From Anthoceros angustus (Eukaryota > Streptophyta > Anthocerotopsida > Anthocerotales > Anthocerotaceae), in the NCBI GenBank assembly GCA_010909165.1, contig MU008166.1, forward strand, positions 310,001 through 374,000: DNA of 64,000 nucleotides, given 5' to 3'. How positions within the stretch are numbered: the first letter of the stretch is position 1; every line of letters begins with the position of its first letter. The notes under the pieces were generated by a model that was given only the letters and a program-made list of their open reading frames with translations, ran no database searches and was not told where the DNA came from. The position numbers and the translations under genes are program-made. Shown here piece by piece: positions 55,985 through 64,000 of this stretch.

Positions 55985-57318
55985 ATAACTAGTCCTCCCT
56001 TCAAGAGTGACACGGTAGCTAGAAGTTCATTTCAACTCCGTGGTTGAGCAACCCTCCAGTCGAATCACTATGGGGATGAGGTATCTCCTACCCCCAATTA
56101 CTCTGGCCCTTGGTGGCGTGCCTGTTCTATAGCTCTTTTGGGCCGCCTGATGTATGATGCCTGTTGTCTTGCTTGCAAAAAGGGATGTTGTTGTAGGGTT
56201 GTGAAGCCCTTCGTGGCTGCTTGATATACAATCTTTGTTGCAAGGTTCAAAAGGGCGGCTATAGCTGTAAGGTTGTGAAGGCCTTCAGGGCCACTTGATA
56301 TACGATTTTCAAAAGTTGTAAGGTTCTAAAGCCCTTAGAGGCCGTCTAATATATGATCTTTGATGTAAGGGCCTTTGGAGCCTATAGATTACATGGAATG
56401 TAAATACTTGATCAAATTCTTCAAAAGATAGATGAACGACTCGTTACTTGAGTATTCTTTGCGGTTACCTCTAGGTCCTTTTTCACCAAAAAAGGTATTC
56501 ATTGCATTTGGACCTTGCTAATTTCAAAACAACCATCTATAATTTTCCTTGCACGAATATTTGGCCCTCCCTAGTTGGGACCTATAAATAGGAAAGGTCA
56601 TGCGAAACTTTTTTGAATCTAAGATATTTAGAAACAATAAAGCACGACAGAAACGCCTATTGGGAGTTAAGCGCTTACTTTAACCTTAGTAAGACTGGAG
56701 GTTGCATAGGCAATAACGTTGAGTTTGCATTCGTTTCTAGTCATTCATACCTTGCATATGCTAAGATGCGGATCTCCGAATTCAGCTTTGGGAAAATGGA
56801 CACTTTGTTTGAATCAAACAAGTACATATTCATCGGCATGGGACACGCTAAGAAGGCTGTGACGGCCATTTTAACCACCTAGTTCTTGGTTTCCTACACT
56901 AGACGTTAGGTTTTGGGTTTCACTGTAGTTAGCTGGGGGTTCTTTATTGCTGTCTTATAGCATTTACCCTCATATTACGAGTATTTTAATAATTACCTAG
57001 GATCAATACCTATTTATAGGCTTTTCACCTATTTATCTGCTATTTATCTAATCATCTGCTATTTATCTAATTATCTACCTGGTCAGCTGACATTATCACA
57101 TCAGCACCCAATTGCGAAATAGGTACCTTTGGCTTTCGCGGTTCCAGATGCTTGGTCTCACTAGAGTAGTAATTGTGTGGCTTTAGGATGGGTTTCTTTG
57201 ATAATCTGTAGGATATGCATACCTAGCCAGAAAATTCTCATATCTTGCATAGGGGTTGGTAAGAAGGATTTCAACACACACTTGAAATTGCATAGCAATT
57301 GAGCAAACGTGTAAACGG
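55985..57318. other. Spacer with pyrimidine-poor repeats and one short ORF
   Basis: 56,150-56,380 contains loosely repeated phrases around TTGTAAGGTTGTGAAGGCC. A TATA-like CTATAAATAG lies at 56582-56591. At 57,005-57,075 a CTATTTAT phrase repeats. One ORF is listed separately. Confidence 0.5.
56613..56882 (+). CDS. Unknown 89-residue ORF
   Basis: Not recognised. It contains YWELSAYFNLSKTGGCIGNN, KMRISEFSFGKMDTLFESNK and ends GHAKKAVTAILTT. A TATA box lies only about 22 bases upstream of the first ATG, so transcription from it would probably begin at or after that codon and use an internal methionine. The composition is protein-like but evidence is thin. Confidence 0.25.
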   Translation: MNLRYLETIKHDRNAYWELSAYFNLSKTGGCIGNNVEFAFVSSHSYLAYAKMRISEFSFGKMDTLFESNKYIFIGMGHAKKAVTAILTT

Positions 57319-57696
57319 ATGGCCTGCAACCCAAACTGTTCTCTTCTGAAAGATAAGTTCTATACTATTGGAGAACTTTCACCTAGCCAATTAAAACATT
57401 ACGATACGAAATATCTTGGCCGTATTGAAGAAATTAATAATTTCCTTGATAATAATCAACAAGAAATTTTAAATAGCCAACAAGAGATTTCAGAGAAACA
57501 TCTTGATAATCAACGAGAAATTTTAAATGGTCAACAAGAGACTATCGAGAAAACTCTTGATAAACCTTTATCTAAAATTAGGCCGAAAGGAAAAAGAATA
57601 CCGAAAGATCTAAAAACATCATCTTTAGAAGAGAACAGGAAGAAAAGGAGAAAAATTCGTGAACATGGCTCATTGTTCGCACCATCGAAAAGATGA
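57319..57696 (+). pseudogene. Duplicated C-terminal fragment of the 54154 gene
   Basis: This 125-codon ORF starts with ten unrelated codons (MACNPNCSLL). It then reproduces the last 115 residues of the upstream gene, from KDKFYTIGELSPSQLKHYD to LFAPSKR, with a few substitutions and the deletion of one residue. It lacks the N-terminal blocks and the 13-residue repeats. The fortuitous ATG keeps it open, so a truncated coiled-coil peptide could be made if transcribed, but no promoter is apparent. Its 3' flank is duplicated too, showing a DNA-level copy and not a retrocopy. Confidence 0.6.
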
Positions 57697-57971
57697 ATAA
57701 CTAGTCCTCCCTTCAAGAGTGACACGGTAGCTAGAAGTTTATTTCAACTCCGTGGTTGAGCAACCCTCCAGTCGAATCACTATGGGGATGAGGTATCTCC
57801 TACCCCCAATTACTCTGGCCCTTGGTGGCGTGCCTGTTCTATAGCTCTTTTGGGCCGCCTGATGTATAATGCATGTTGTCTTACCTGCAAAAAAGGATGT
57901 TGTTGTAGAGTTGTGGAGCCTTTCGCGGCTGCTTGGTATACAATCTTTGTTGCAAGGTGGGGTTTCTGGAA

Positions 57972-58022
57972 GTCCGTGTGCAAAAAGGGGTTATTGGAGA
58001 AACCCCTTTTCTTCCCAGACGC
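57972..58022. repeat. Third copy of the AAAGGGGTTTC palindromic motif
   Basis: GTCCGTGTGCAAAAAGGGG, then TTATTGGAGAAACCCCTTTT and CAGACGC. It abuts the truncated end of the gene-fragment duplication and interrupts the reverse-strand coiled-coil ORF, as an inserted element end would. Confidence 0.75.
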
Positions 58023-58298
58023 TGTTCGATCCTCGATCTCGTCAATTAGGTGGTTTATCTCCTTCTGCCCCGCCTCCGGCACTTGCACCAGCCGGTTGGT
58101 CTGTTCGAGCTCCTTCGTTAGCTGCTTGACTTCAATCCGTCGCTCCTGGTACAGGGCCTCCCTTCCTCTAGCGGTTTGCTTTAGGGATGCTACCTCATGC
58201 TTTAGCGCCCGCATCTCATCCCACAAGGTCCCTATATACTTGAATTGAGTAGGTTGTTCATGATGGGGTTTATGTACATAGGTGTGGATGAGAAACAT
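58023..58298 (-). pseudogene. Coiled-coil ORF fragment, probably retroelement gag or transposon linker
   Basis: The reverse frame reads LWDEMRALKHEVASLKQTAR, GREALYQERRIEVKQLTKEL and EINHLIDEIEDRTASG, a regular heptad coiled coil. It then runs into unrelated sequence at the palindromic motif near 58,020. The first residues (MFLIHTYVHKPHHEQPTQFK) are plausible but unremarkable. Glu/Lys/Leu-rich coiled coils of this kind are common in gag-like proteins of plant retroelements. The fragment is truncated, and I assign no function. Confidence 0.35.
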
Positions 58299-58299
58299 C

Positions 58300-59797
58300 T
58301 TTAATTACTGATATGTTTTTTCATCCAAATTAGGTCAAAAAATTATTTTTTATTATGAACTTGATCGTGGATTTAATTCAAAGTAGCCCAATAAGGTCTT
58401 CTACAACAAGGGCTGTAGTGCTCTTTCTTACAACAAGAGGTGGATAGCACCCCATCCTAGTGCTTTTTTTTACAATAGGGGATGGGCAACACCCCATCCT
58501 AGCAATGGTCCAACTCAGGACGCCTGGCCTAATGGACCCACATCTACAAATGGGAAGCACCTCAACCCAGCGGTGATCCAACTTAAGGTGCTTGACCGCG
58601 TAGTACAGTGATCTCTATGTAATTCTAAGATATATATTTTAATTATAAAAATAAATAATTTATGACAATATCATGAGAATAGGTCCTTAATCCCACGATG
58701 TCACGGATTTGTTCAGCTGTGAAGGACAAGCCATATGCAAGGTACCCAGTATTCCACTAGTTACCTCTTTCATCGGCCCCTCACCTACTTACTTCCGGAA
58801 CAACACGATAAGGCAACAAGCTCCGTGACTTAAAATAGATAAAGCAGTGCATTCGAGTTCCAAATCACACATGAATATCCTGGCCGATGTTGAGCGCAGC
58901 TCTTCCAGCAGCAAAAGCAGCACCATCAAAGTTGGTTCTTTCAAACCCTCATTACGGTAAGACACGGAAAGTGCTTCGGAGTAACGGTCTTGGGATTTTC
59001 CTAAATCCTAATACAGAACAAAAGAAAGAAGACAGAAGACTTCGCAGCGCGCGTCAAAAAGAAGAGATCCGCGATTAAGGGATTAAGGACCTATTCCGCG
59101 AGGGATTAAGGACCTATTCCGCGAGGGATTAAGGACGATTCTCTCAAAAAGAGAGATCCGCGAATGTCCCCTTTCGGGACATGGGAGCGGGGAGGGCAGA
59201 ATTTCTTTCTTTCTGTCGTAATTTATACAGTTTTATTATGCCGTTGTAATGGGTTGTAAAATCTGCTGTAAAAGGGTTGAAAAAGACCCCTTATTCTTAC
59301 CATTCTACTAGGTAAGGGTGGCGAGCAACGTTACTATGTCGAGCAGGTCCTTGGTTTGAATTTGGCGAGCTTAGACGATGGTGCCCGCAGTGCGCGTCTG
59401 TTGGGCCTCTGAGCTCAGCAGGGTTGATGCTAGGTAGATATGCACATATATAAGCGTTTCCGGCAAGGATATGCCCTTGGCAGCTTGGATGCTTTGGGCC
59501 GCAGACTCACGGAGCTTTGAAGGTGGCGGTTGTTCAGGGTAAGCAGTGGCCAGTGAAGGTTACAGACCTTCTAAATCTCTGTAACAAGCTGGACAATCCC
59601 CATGGAGTCCGGATGCTGTGCTATTTGCTAGCATTCACCTTCGATTTCAGACTCCTGAGTCTCGAGACCCGGAATGGTGTGTTTGTCCGACTCTAACTAG
59701 ACTATGTATGTAGGCGGTGTCCTTCTCCGATCCTCCGGAATTTTCTTGACGGTGTCCTTCTCCGATCCCCCGGAATTTTCTTGAGGCGGCAGGCAAT
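58300..59797. other. Spacer with short duplications
   Basis: 58,380-58,600 has repeated phrases (GGGATGGGCAACACCCCATC). 59079-59137 has GGGATTAAGGACCTATTCCG about 2.6 times with a 23-base period. 59713-59783 contains GTGTCCTTCTCCGATC twice just upstream of the next gene. A 63-residue ORF at 58887-59078 (SNGLGIFLNPNTEQKKEDRR) is unplaced. Confidence 0.5.
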
Positions 59798-60718
59798 ATG
59801 GCGTACCGTCAGAAGCGTGAGCAGCCGACGGAGTATGTGCTGGTGCAGGACCAAAGGAAGCGCAAGCGGCCGATGAGGATCAGATCTATGAGTGAGTCTG
59901 CGGTGTTTCAGCAGGCAGGGAAGCCGGAAGACGCACTGCTAGCGAGGGTGCATACTGTGAGGAGCAAGAACGGCAAGGGCCAGGGCCAGGACCGGCAGAG
60001 GCGGAAGGAGCAGGAGCAAGAACCTGGACGGGAGCAGGGGGAGGCAGAGGTGGCGGTGACAGTGCCGTTCAGGTTTTGTGAGGCTGTGGATCTGGACCGG
60101 ATCGTTTTCAAGAACCGGAGCCTGCTGCAGGGAGCGATCGAGGAGTTCGGGCTCATCAAGTTCCTGATGCTGGTGGAGAGGTGGTGGTATTCGCATCACG
60201 AAAAGTTTTTTTCGCATCCGGCGATGGAGTCGGGGGCCTGGGTGGCTGCATGGGAGCAGCTCAAGCCTGTTCAACCGCGGGACGTCGTAATGGGATTCTC
60301 TACGGACGAGGACATTCTGAGCTTAAGCGTGAACAACCCCGCACTGTTCTGGGAAGCGCTGCACCGGCTGGGTATTAGGGCTTTTCTGGACCTTGTCGAC
60401 CTCTGGGGTCGAAGGCATAATCCGGTCGCCGGGGCGAGGAACAGGAGCCGTGAGGCAAAGAACGCTAGGACGGGTCGAAGATATGGCGTAGCCGACGCGC
60501 ACTCCTTGATAACACTTGACCATCTCCAGGAAGAATCGGATGTGGATTATTGCAGATCCGGTTGGATGGTAGCCACCAAACATTATTATATGAATGGGGC
60601 GACCCAGAAGTTCTATTATTCTCCCCAGGGAAAGGTTCTGTATTCAAAACAGCTTGTGCATAACTACGCGCTAATGAAAGCGAGTTCCCGAGGCATGGAG
60701 TCTATATTTCGAGCATAG
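59798..60718 (+). CDS. Unknown 306-residue nuclear-type protein with possible MBD-like C-terminus
   Basis: The frame is open for 306 codons without introns. The first 95 residues are basic and disordered (QRKRKRPMRIRS, QDRQRRKEQEQEP), with likely nuclear signals. The middle, about residues 90-215, looks folded and contains two similar halves. The first half has DRIVFKNRSLLQGAIEEFGL with IKFLMLVERWWYSHHEKF. The second half has DILSLSVNNPALFWEALHRL with GIRAFLDLVDLWGRRHNPV. Near the C-terminus, SGWMVATKHYYMNGATQKFY followed by YSPQGKVLYSKQLVHNYAL resembles the strand-loop-strand of methyl-CpG-binding (MBD/TAM) domains, where GW...G...YY.P.GK...SK..V..YL is typical. The similarity is weak and unchecked. 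The gene could be a host chromatin protein or a domesticated mobile-element protein. Confidence 0.55.
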   Translation: MAYRQKREQPTEYVLVQDQRKRKRPMRIRSMSESAVFQQAGKPEDALLARVHTVRSKNGKGQGQDRQRRKEQEQEPGREQGEAEVAVTVPFRFCEAVDLDRIVFKNRSLLQGAIEEFGLIKFLMLVERWWYSHHEKFFSHPAMESGAWVAAWEQLKPVQPRDVVMGFSTDEDILSLSVNNPALFWEALHRLGIRAFLDLVDLWGRRHNPVAGARNRSREAKNARTGRRYGVADAHSLITLDHLQEESDVDYCRSGWMVATKHYYMNGATQKFYYSPQGKVLYSKQLVHNYALMKASSRGMESIFRA

Positions 60719-62286
60719 ACGCTGATGATCCAGCCAACTAAAATCACTTTCAGCCAGGTGTTGGAACTGCGACACCTGCCACAATCCCAGCTCGATAGAC
60801 AAGTTCACCACAGACGGATTTCCTACCTGTGTAGTGTAATTTGGATTTTACCGCAGCATATGTCTGTCTAAGCGTATTACGTACCTGTGACCATTTACGT
60901 ATTTGGACGGTGGTGGCCGCTCGGTATTGCATCTTTTTATTCCTACCCCAGGCTTTATAGTACCCCTCTTTTCCTGTACTAGGCCTTTGGTTATCTACGC
61001 TGTACAGGACTGACGATCTTGTAATGTTCAAACGGAGGAAATAATTAACTGCAGAAAAATAACAAAGTTACAATGCCATGGTTTGCAGCTACATATGTAC
61101 ATATGGCTCTACAAGATCGAACTGGATGAGATAAATTACAGCCACCACCATCTATTGCAATATTTCCTGACAACTGCCGACTGAACTGAGTGAAACATGC
61201 ATTCGCATTCAACCGCTGTTTGCCGCACCGTTGTGCAGAAAGATTCTAACATATCAGAGGCTAAAAGACGAGCATGGAGACCGTGGGTACCGCGGTATCT
61301 TGTTGGGAAGTCAGTACTCATCTCTTCGAACAGTGTCAGTCATCCAGCAGCCTTCGTAAGGACCCTCCTCCTGCGAGGGGCCACAAACTACAACGTGAGT
61401 CTCCAACGTTCCAGCATGATCTTTCAACAGCTTTGCAACATCTTGAAAGGCAGTTCAGGATACCTACCTGCTTTGATAGTGACCATATGAAAATTCCTTT
61501 GGCACCTCCAGCTCCAACAATGGAAATCCGCTGATCATGCACAGAATCCATGTATTACATTCGCAAGGTTCCACAAGGTTTGCACAACCTGAACGACCTT
61601 TAGAATAATGTTCAAGTAGCAAGCCTTGTACCTGCTGAAATCTGTTTGGGCCGATAGTTATTGTGCTCAGAATGTCCGCACTAGTATGTCCGAGCATCAC
61701 CTGCATTCCAGGTCCCCCATAGCAAACATGAAAGCCCAGAACATCTGAACTTCTATTTAAGCATTATTATCCTCTCCTGTACTTCTACATAGCTAACTCC
61801 TGGAAGAGCGAACCGAGTTGGATTTCCCTCACGGAGCTTACTCTGTAAGGTCGGCCTTCAAGCATTTCTGAGAACTGAGACAAGGGTCCTGTGTGAGCTT
61901 TATTCCCTGGTGAAGCGAATTCGTACCTGGAAGCCAGCCACTAGTTTAATGGATCCTCATGCCATGGACAGCTCACAAAGCTACCTCAACTTAGAACAGG
62001 TAATGCATCACTTACACTAACGCTAAGTCCATGTCATGCAAAGCTTTTAACTGAGCTTGGACAACCTGAGACGGCTGGACCTGCCAACGACAAGGCAGGA
62101 TATCAAACATCTGCTCTCAGTCACTTAGTACGCTGAAGCTCAGAACAACTCCAAACCTGCCTTGCGTAATCAGAAAGCAAATGACCAACGGGCAAAAGGC
62201 AAAGACTACCGCTGGGTGTGGCTTCTGGGGAAGTCCTTTCTCACCACCACTGCAATGTCAACACAAAAGCAGTACGTGTTAGCGTC
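60719..62286. other. Region without a resolved gene
   Basis: Reverse-strand pieces bordered by splice-like sites occur, for example ISIVGAGGAKGIFIWSLSKQ before a GTAGGT at about 61,470 and LLKDHAGTLETHVVVCGP near 61,400. I could not assemble them or name a family. Forward ORFs here are short. Confidence 0.25.
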
Positions 62287-63246
62287 CTAACCAAGGGCAA
62301 TCAAGATGACGCAGCAATTGCACAACAGACTGCGCTGCCCTAACCCATTCTGACTAGGTGAAGTCTGATCAGAGTCGGTTGCTGCAGCAGTGATTGTGGT
62401 ATCCCTCTTCCAACTGGACTGACTTGTCTCCCACGAGCAACAATCAGTCTGCAAAGCTGAACCAGCTGAAAACCCAGAAGTCCTCGAGGATAAGGAATCC
62501 ACACTTTTTACTGTTAGTCTTCTCCTGGGAGGCGCATCTCCAAAGCTGATAAGGCTGCATTTACTTGGTAATCTTCCTTCTGCCTGAGTAATACTAGTCC
62601 TTGACTCCACTCTGCCAGCGAGCAACACTACCGAACCTTTCTGTACAACTTCTGTCAAAGAACCTGTCCGCACAACATGCCCGTGCTTTCCAAGCCTTAC
62701 AGGCGATCGGCCACAGATGACTAGACGGGAGACTAAGCCTACACTAGATGGAGCTACACCTGCCCTTAAACCTTGACTCCAAAACTTCTTCTTGGCTCCC
62801 CTGGTGCAAGAGAGAGACCTGGCTACCATATGTGTGTCGGCACCGCGGACCCTGTCATGCTCTACACATGGTGCACTGCCGAAAAACGACAGAGAGGGTG
62901 CATCCAAGGCCATTACTGGTCGCATGCCACCGCTCCCGCTATGAGGACACCGACGGTAGTTCACAATCAGGAAAAACTGGAGACGACCGCTTCGAATCTC
63001 AAAAGCACTCCAACATCTGTTGATATCACTCAGTAGACCTCCAGGATTCTCCTTCGCAGTCTGCAATCGTCCTGTTTTCCAAGGCGGAGTGTTAGGAAGC
63101 TGATAAAAAACCTTTCTTCCTCTCTTGTGCTTACAGCGCTCTTTGGGGCATACACAGGACCACCTAACAAGGCAGGCACAAAATGCAAAACGCACAAAAC
63201 AAAGCTTTGTCCATAGCCACTTGACACTGCCATGGCGTTGAATCAC
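62287..63246 (-). CDS. Unknown 319-residue ORF
   Basis: A 960-base open frame of moderate GC with no family I recognise. Segments include FFLIVNYRRCPHSGSGGMRP, LVSRLVICGRSPVRLGKHGH and VVQKGSVVLLAGRVESRTSI. The C-terminal third is Ser/Thr-rich. The tail is hydrophobic (LLCNCCVILIALG). The start lies about 0.7 kb from the right edge, where GC-rich sequence could be a promoter or 5' exon. It could be an exon of a spliced reverse-strand gene continuing toward 61 kb. Length alone makes it a candidate and nothing else confirms it. Confidence 0.3.
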   Translation of the reverse strand: MIQRHGSVKWLWTKLCFVRFAFCACLVRWSCVCPKERCKHKRGRKVFYQLPNTPPWKTGRLQTAKENPGGLLSDINRCWSAFEIRSGRLQFFLIVNYRRCPHSGSGGMRPVMALDAPSLSFFGSAPCVEHDRVRGADTHMVARSLSCTRGAKKKFWSQGLRAGVAPSSVGLVSRLVICGRSPVRLGKHGHVVRTGSLTEVVQKGSVVLLAGRVESRTSITQAEGRLPSKCSLISFGDAPPRRRLTVKSVDSLSSRTSGFSAGSALQTDCCSWETSQSSWKRDTTITAAATDSDQTSPSQNGLGQRSLLCNCCVILIALG

Positions 63247-64000
63247 CGTGAGATGGAAGCCTGACGAAGAGACAATGCGACTACCTTATCAAGACGCGCA
63301 TTCAACTGCAATTCAAACTCGGTAGCAATGACGCACGACCGAGGCCGCAGATCTATGTACTCCAATCCCACTCCTACACCCGAAACAATTAAGGGGAAAA
63401 CAGTTGCCTGCCTCAAAATTGCCGCAGAGGACGCGCTAGGGCGAGCGAACTCACCAGACCAGTCCAGTCAAGACACGGGCCGAGGCGTCCCCAATTCAGC
63501 TCAAATTGAGAGCAGCAGCTGGAAGGCATGCAGGCACGGCAGCGTAGGGACGGAGAAGAAGGAAGTTCGAGGATCCGGCCACCGGCAAATTTCCAGCTTC
63601 CAGCTTCCCGGCCTCGCAGCTTGACGTCCCGTCTTCACGTAGTGCGGAAGCAGCGGAATTGGGAGCCGGGCCGGGCATTTACCTGGCCCTCCGCGGCCTA
63701 GGCTGCGGCAGGCAATTGCGCGAAAGCGAGGCCGCAGAACGGGCGCTGATCCATGGACCGCAGAGCGTCGCAAAGGACAAAGCTCGGCAGCACAAAGAAG
63801 CGGAGAATCGCGACAGATGCCGGGGCAAGCAACGCCGTTGAGTGTGCGGTAAGAAAGGCAAACGGAAGGCGTCGGAAGAATCCTGCTTCCCGCCGTCTCT
63901 CTCCTGCCAGCGGATTGCCCCCCGGGCTAGACGTGCCCTGCACCGCAGCGTGCCACACAGGCAGCCGAAATGCGGTTTAGAGTGGGCGGCCGCGCGGATT
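63247..64000. promoter_or_regulatory. GC-rich right edge, possible 5' region of a gene
   Basis: Short overlapping ORFs on both strands look like shadows of GC-rich non-coding DNA. This may be the promoter or 5' UTR of a reverse-strand gene, or the start of a gene running off the window. Confidence 0.3.

Larger units (their letters stand above)
55631..57958. repeat. About 615-base direct duplication of the gene's 3' end
   Basis: 55631-56246 and 57346-57958 are nearly identical through coding and 3' non-coding sequence. The second copy lacks three bases at the IADEHG codons (reading IREHG) and stops precisely where the palindromic motif region starts. Confidence 0.9.

Noticed and set aside
56582-56882. 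TATA box plus ORF as a confident small gene
   Set aside because: The TATA is only about 22 bases from the first ATG, too close for normal initiation, and the peptide is unrecognised, so the ORF is kept only at low confidence.
58887-59078. Possible organelle-derived gene fragment
   Set aside because: The residues look protein-like, but I could not match any plastid or mitochondrial gene; left unassigned.

Overview
This is nuclear DNA from a land plant. The genes are split by GT-AG introns of about 80-240 bases. They include a plant-type ESCRT-III VPS32/SNF7 protein, a LAX PANICLE 2-like RAWUL protein and a class I small heat-shock protein. Between them lie decayed plant-type transposons and retroelements and much tandem repeat DNA. 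The intron sizes, the Ser/Gln/Ala-rich LAX2-like protein and the mix of GC-rich gene islands with AT-rich spacers suggest a seedless plant, perhaps a bryophyte. I cannot assign a species.

Layout. 0-2.3 kb: decayed PIF/Harbinger transposase plus its companion Myb/trihelix-like protein on the opposite strand. 3.2-4.6 kb: a decayed, non-processed RNA polymerase I RPA49 locus, divergent from an intact six-exon VPS32/SNF7 gene (5.1-6.5 kb). 6.5-14.2 kb: gene-poor, with microsatellites and an AT-rich island holding two small unknown ORFs. 14.3-18.6 kb: six-exon LAX2-like regulator (1268 residues as modelled). 19-20.3 kb: a 53-base satellite and a MITE with about 130-base inverted repeats. 20.7-21.4 kb: LINE remnant. 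23.4-24.0 kb: small HSP gene, reverse strand, with a heat-shock-element/TATA promoter. 24.7-29.3 kb: a perfect 54-base-arm palindrome, a small secreted Gnk2-like ORF and a decayed gag-like element.

29.9-47.3 kb is the strangest part. A decayed element with DUF7869-like motifs runs on the reverse strand, followed by a nested array of large duplications on the forward strand. The most recognisable part of the array resembles an amino-type DNA methyltransferase, with a DPPY-like motif IV first and an AGSGSF motif I near the C-terminus. Copies differ mainly by 1-10 base indels rather than substitutions, so every copy is frame-broken.

47.3-52 kb holds a 43-base minisatellite, a possible Copia primer-binding site and a second decayed mobile element with a CCCRYH motif. 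53-58.3 kb is AT-rich, with a 27-base repeat and a gene encoding 13-residue tandem repeats that is frameshifted inside its minisatellite. The 3' end of that gene is copied 1.7 kb away, next to a recurrent palindromic motif. 59.8-60.7 kb carries an intact 306-residue ORF with a possible MBD-like C-terminus. 60.7-64 kb has one long unidentified reverse-strand ORF.

Only VPS32, the LAX2-like gene, the small HSP and the 59.8-kb ORF look intact. They have unrelated cellular roles and do not form a cluster. Exon boundaries were read by eye from splice consensus and family resemblance.
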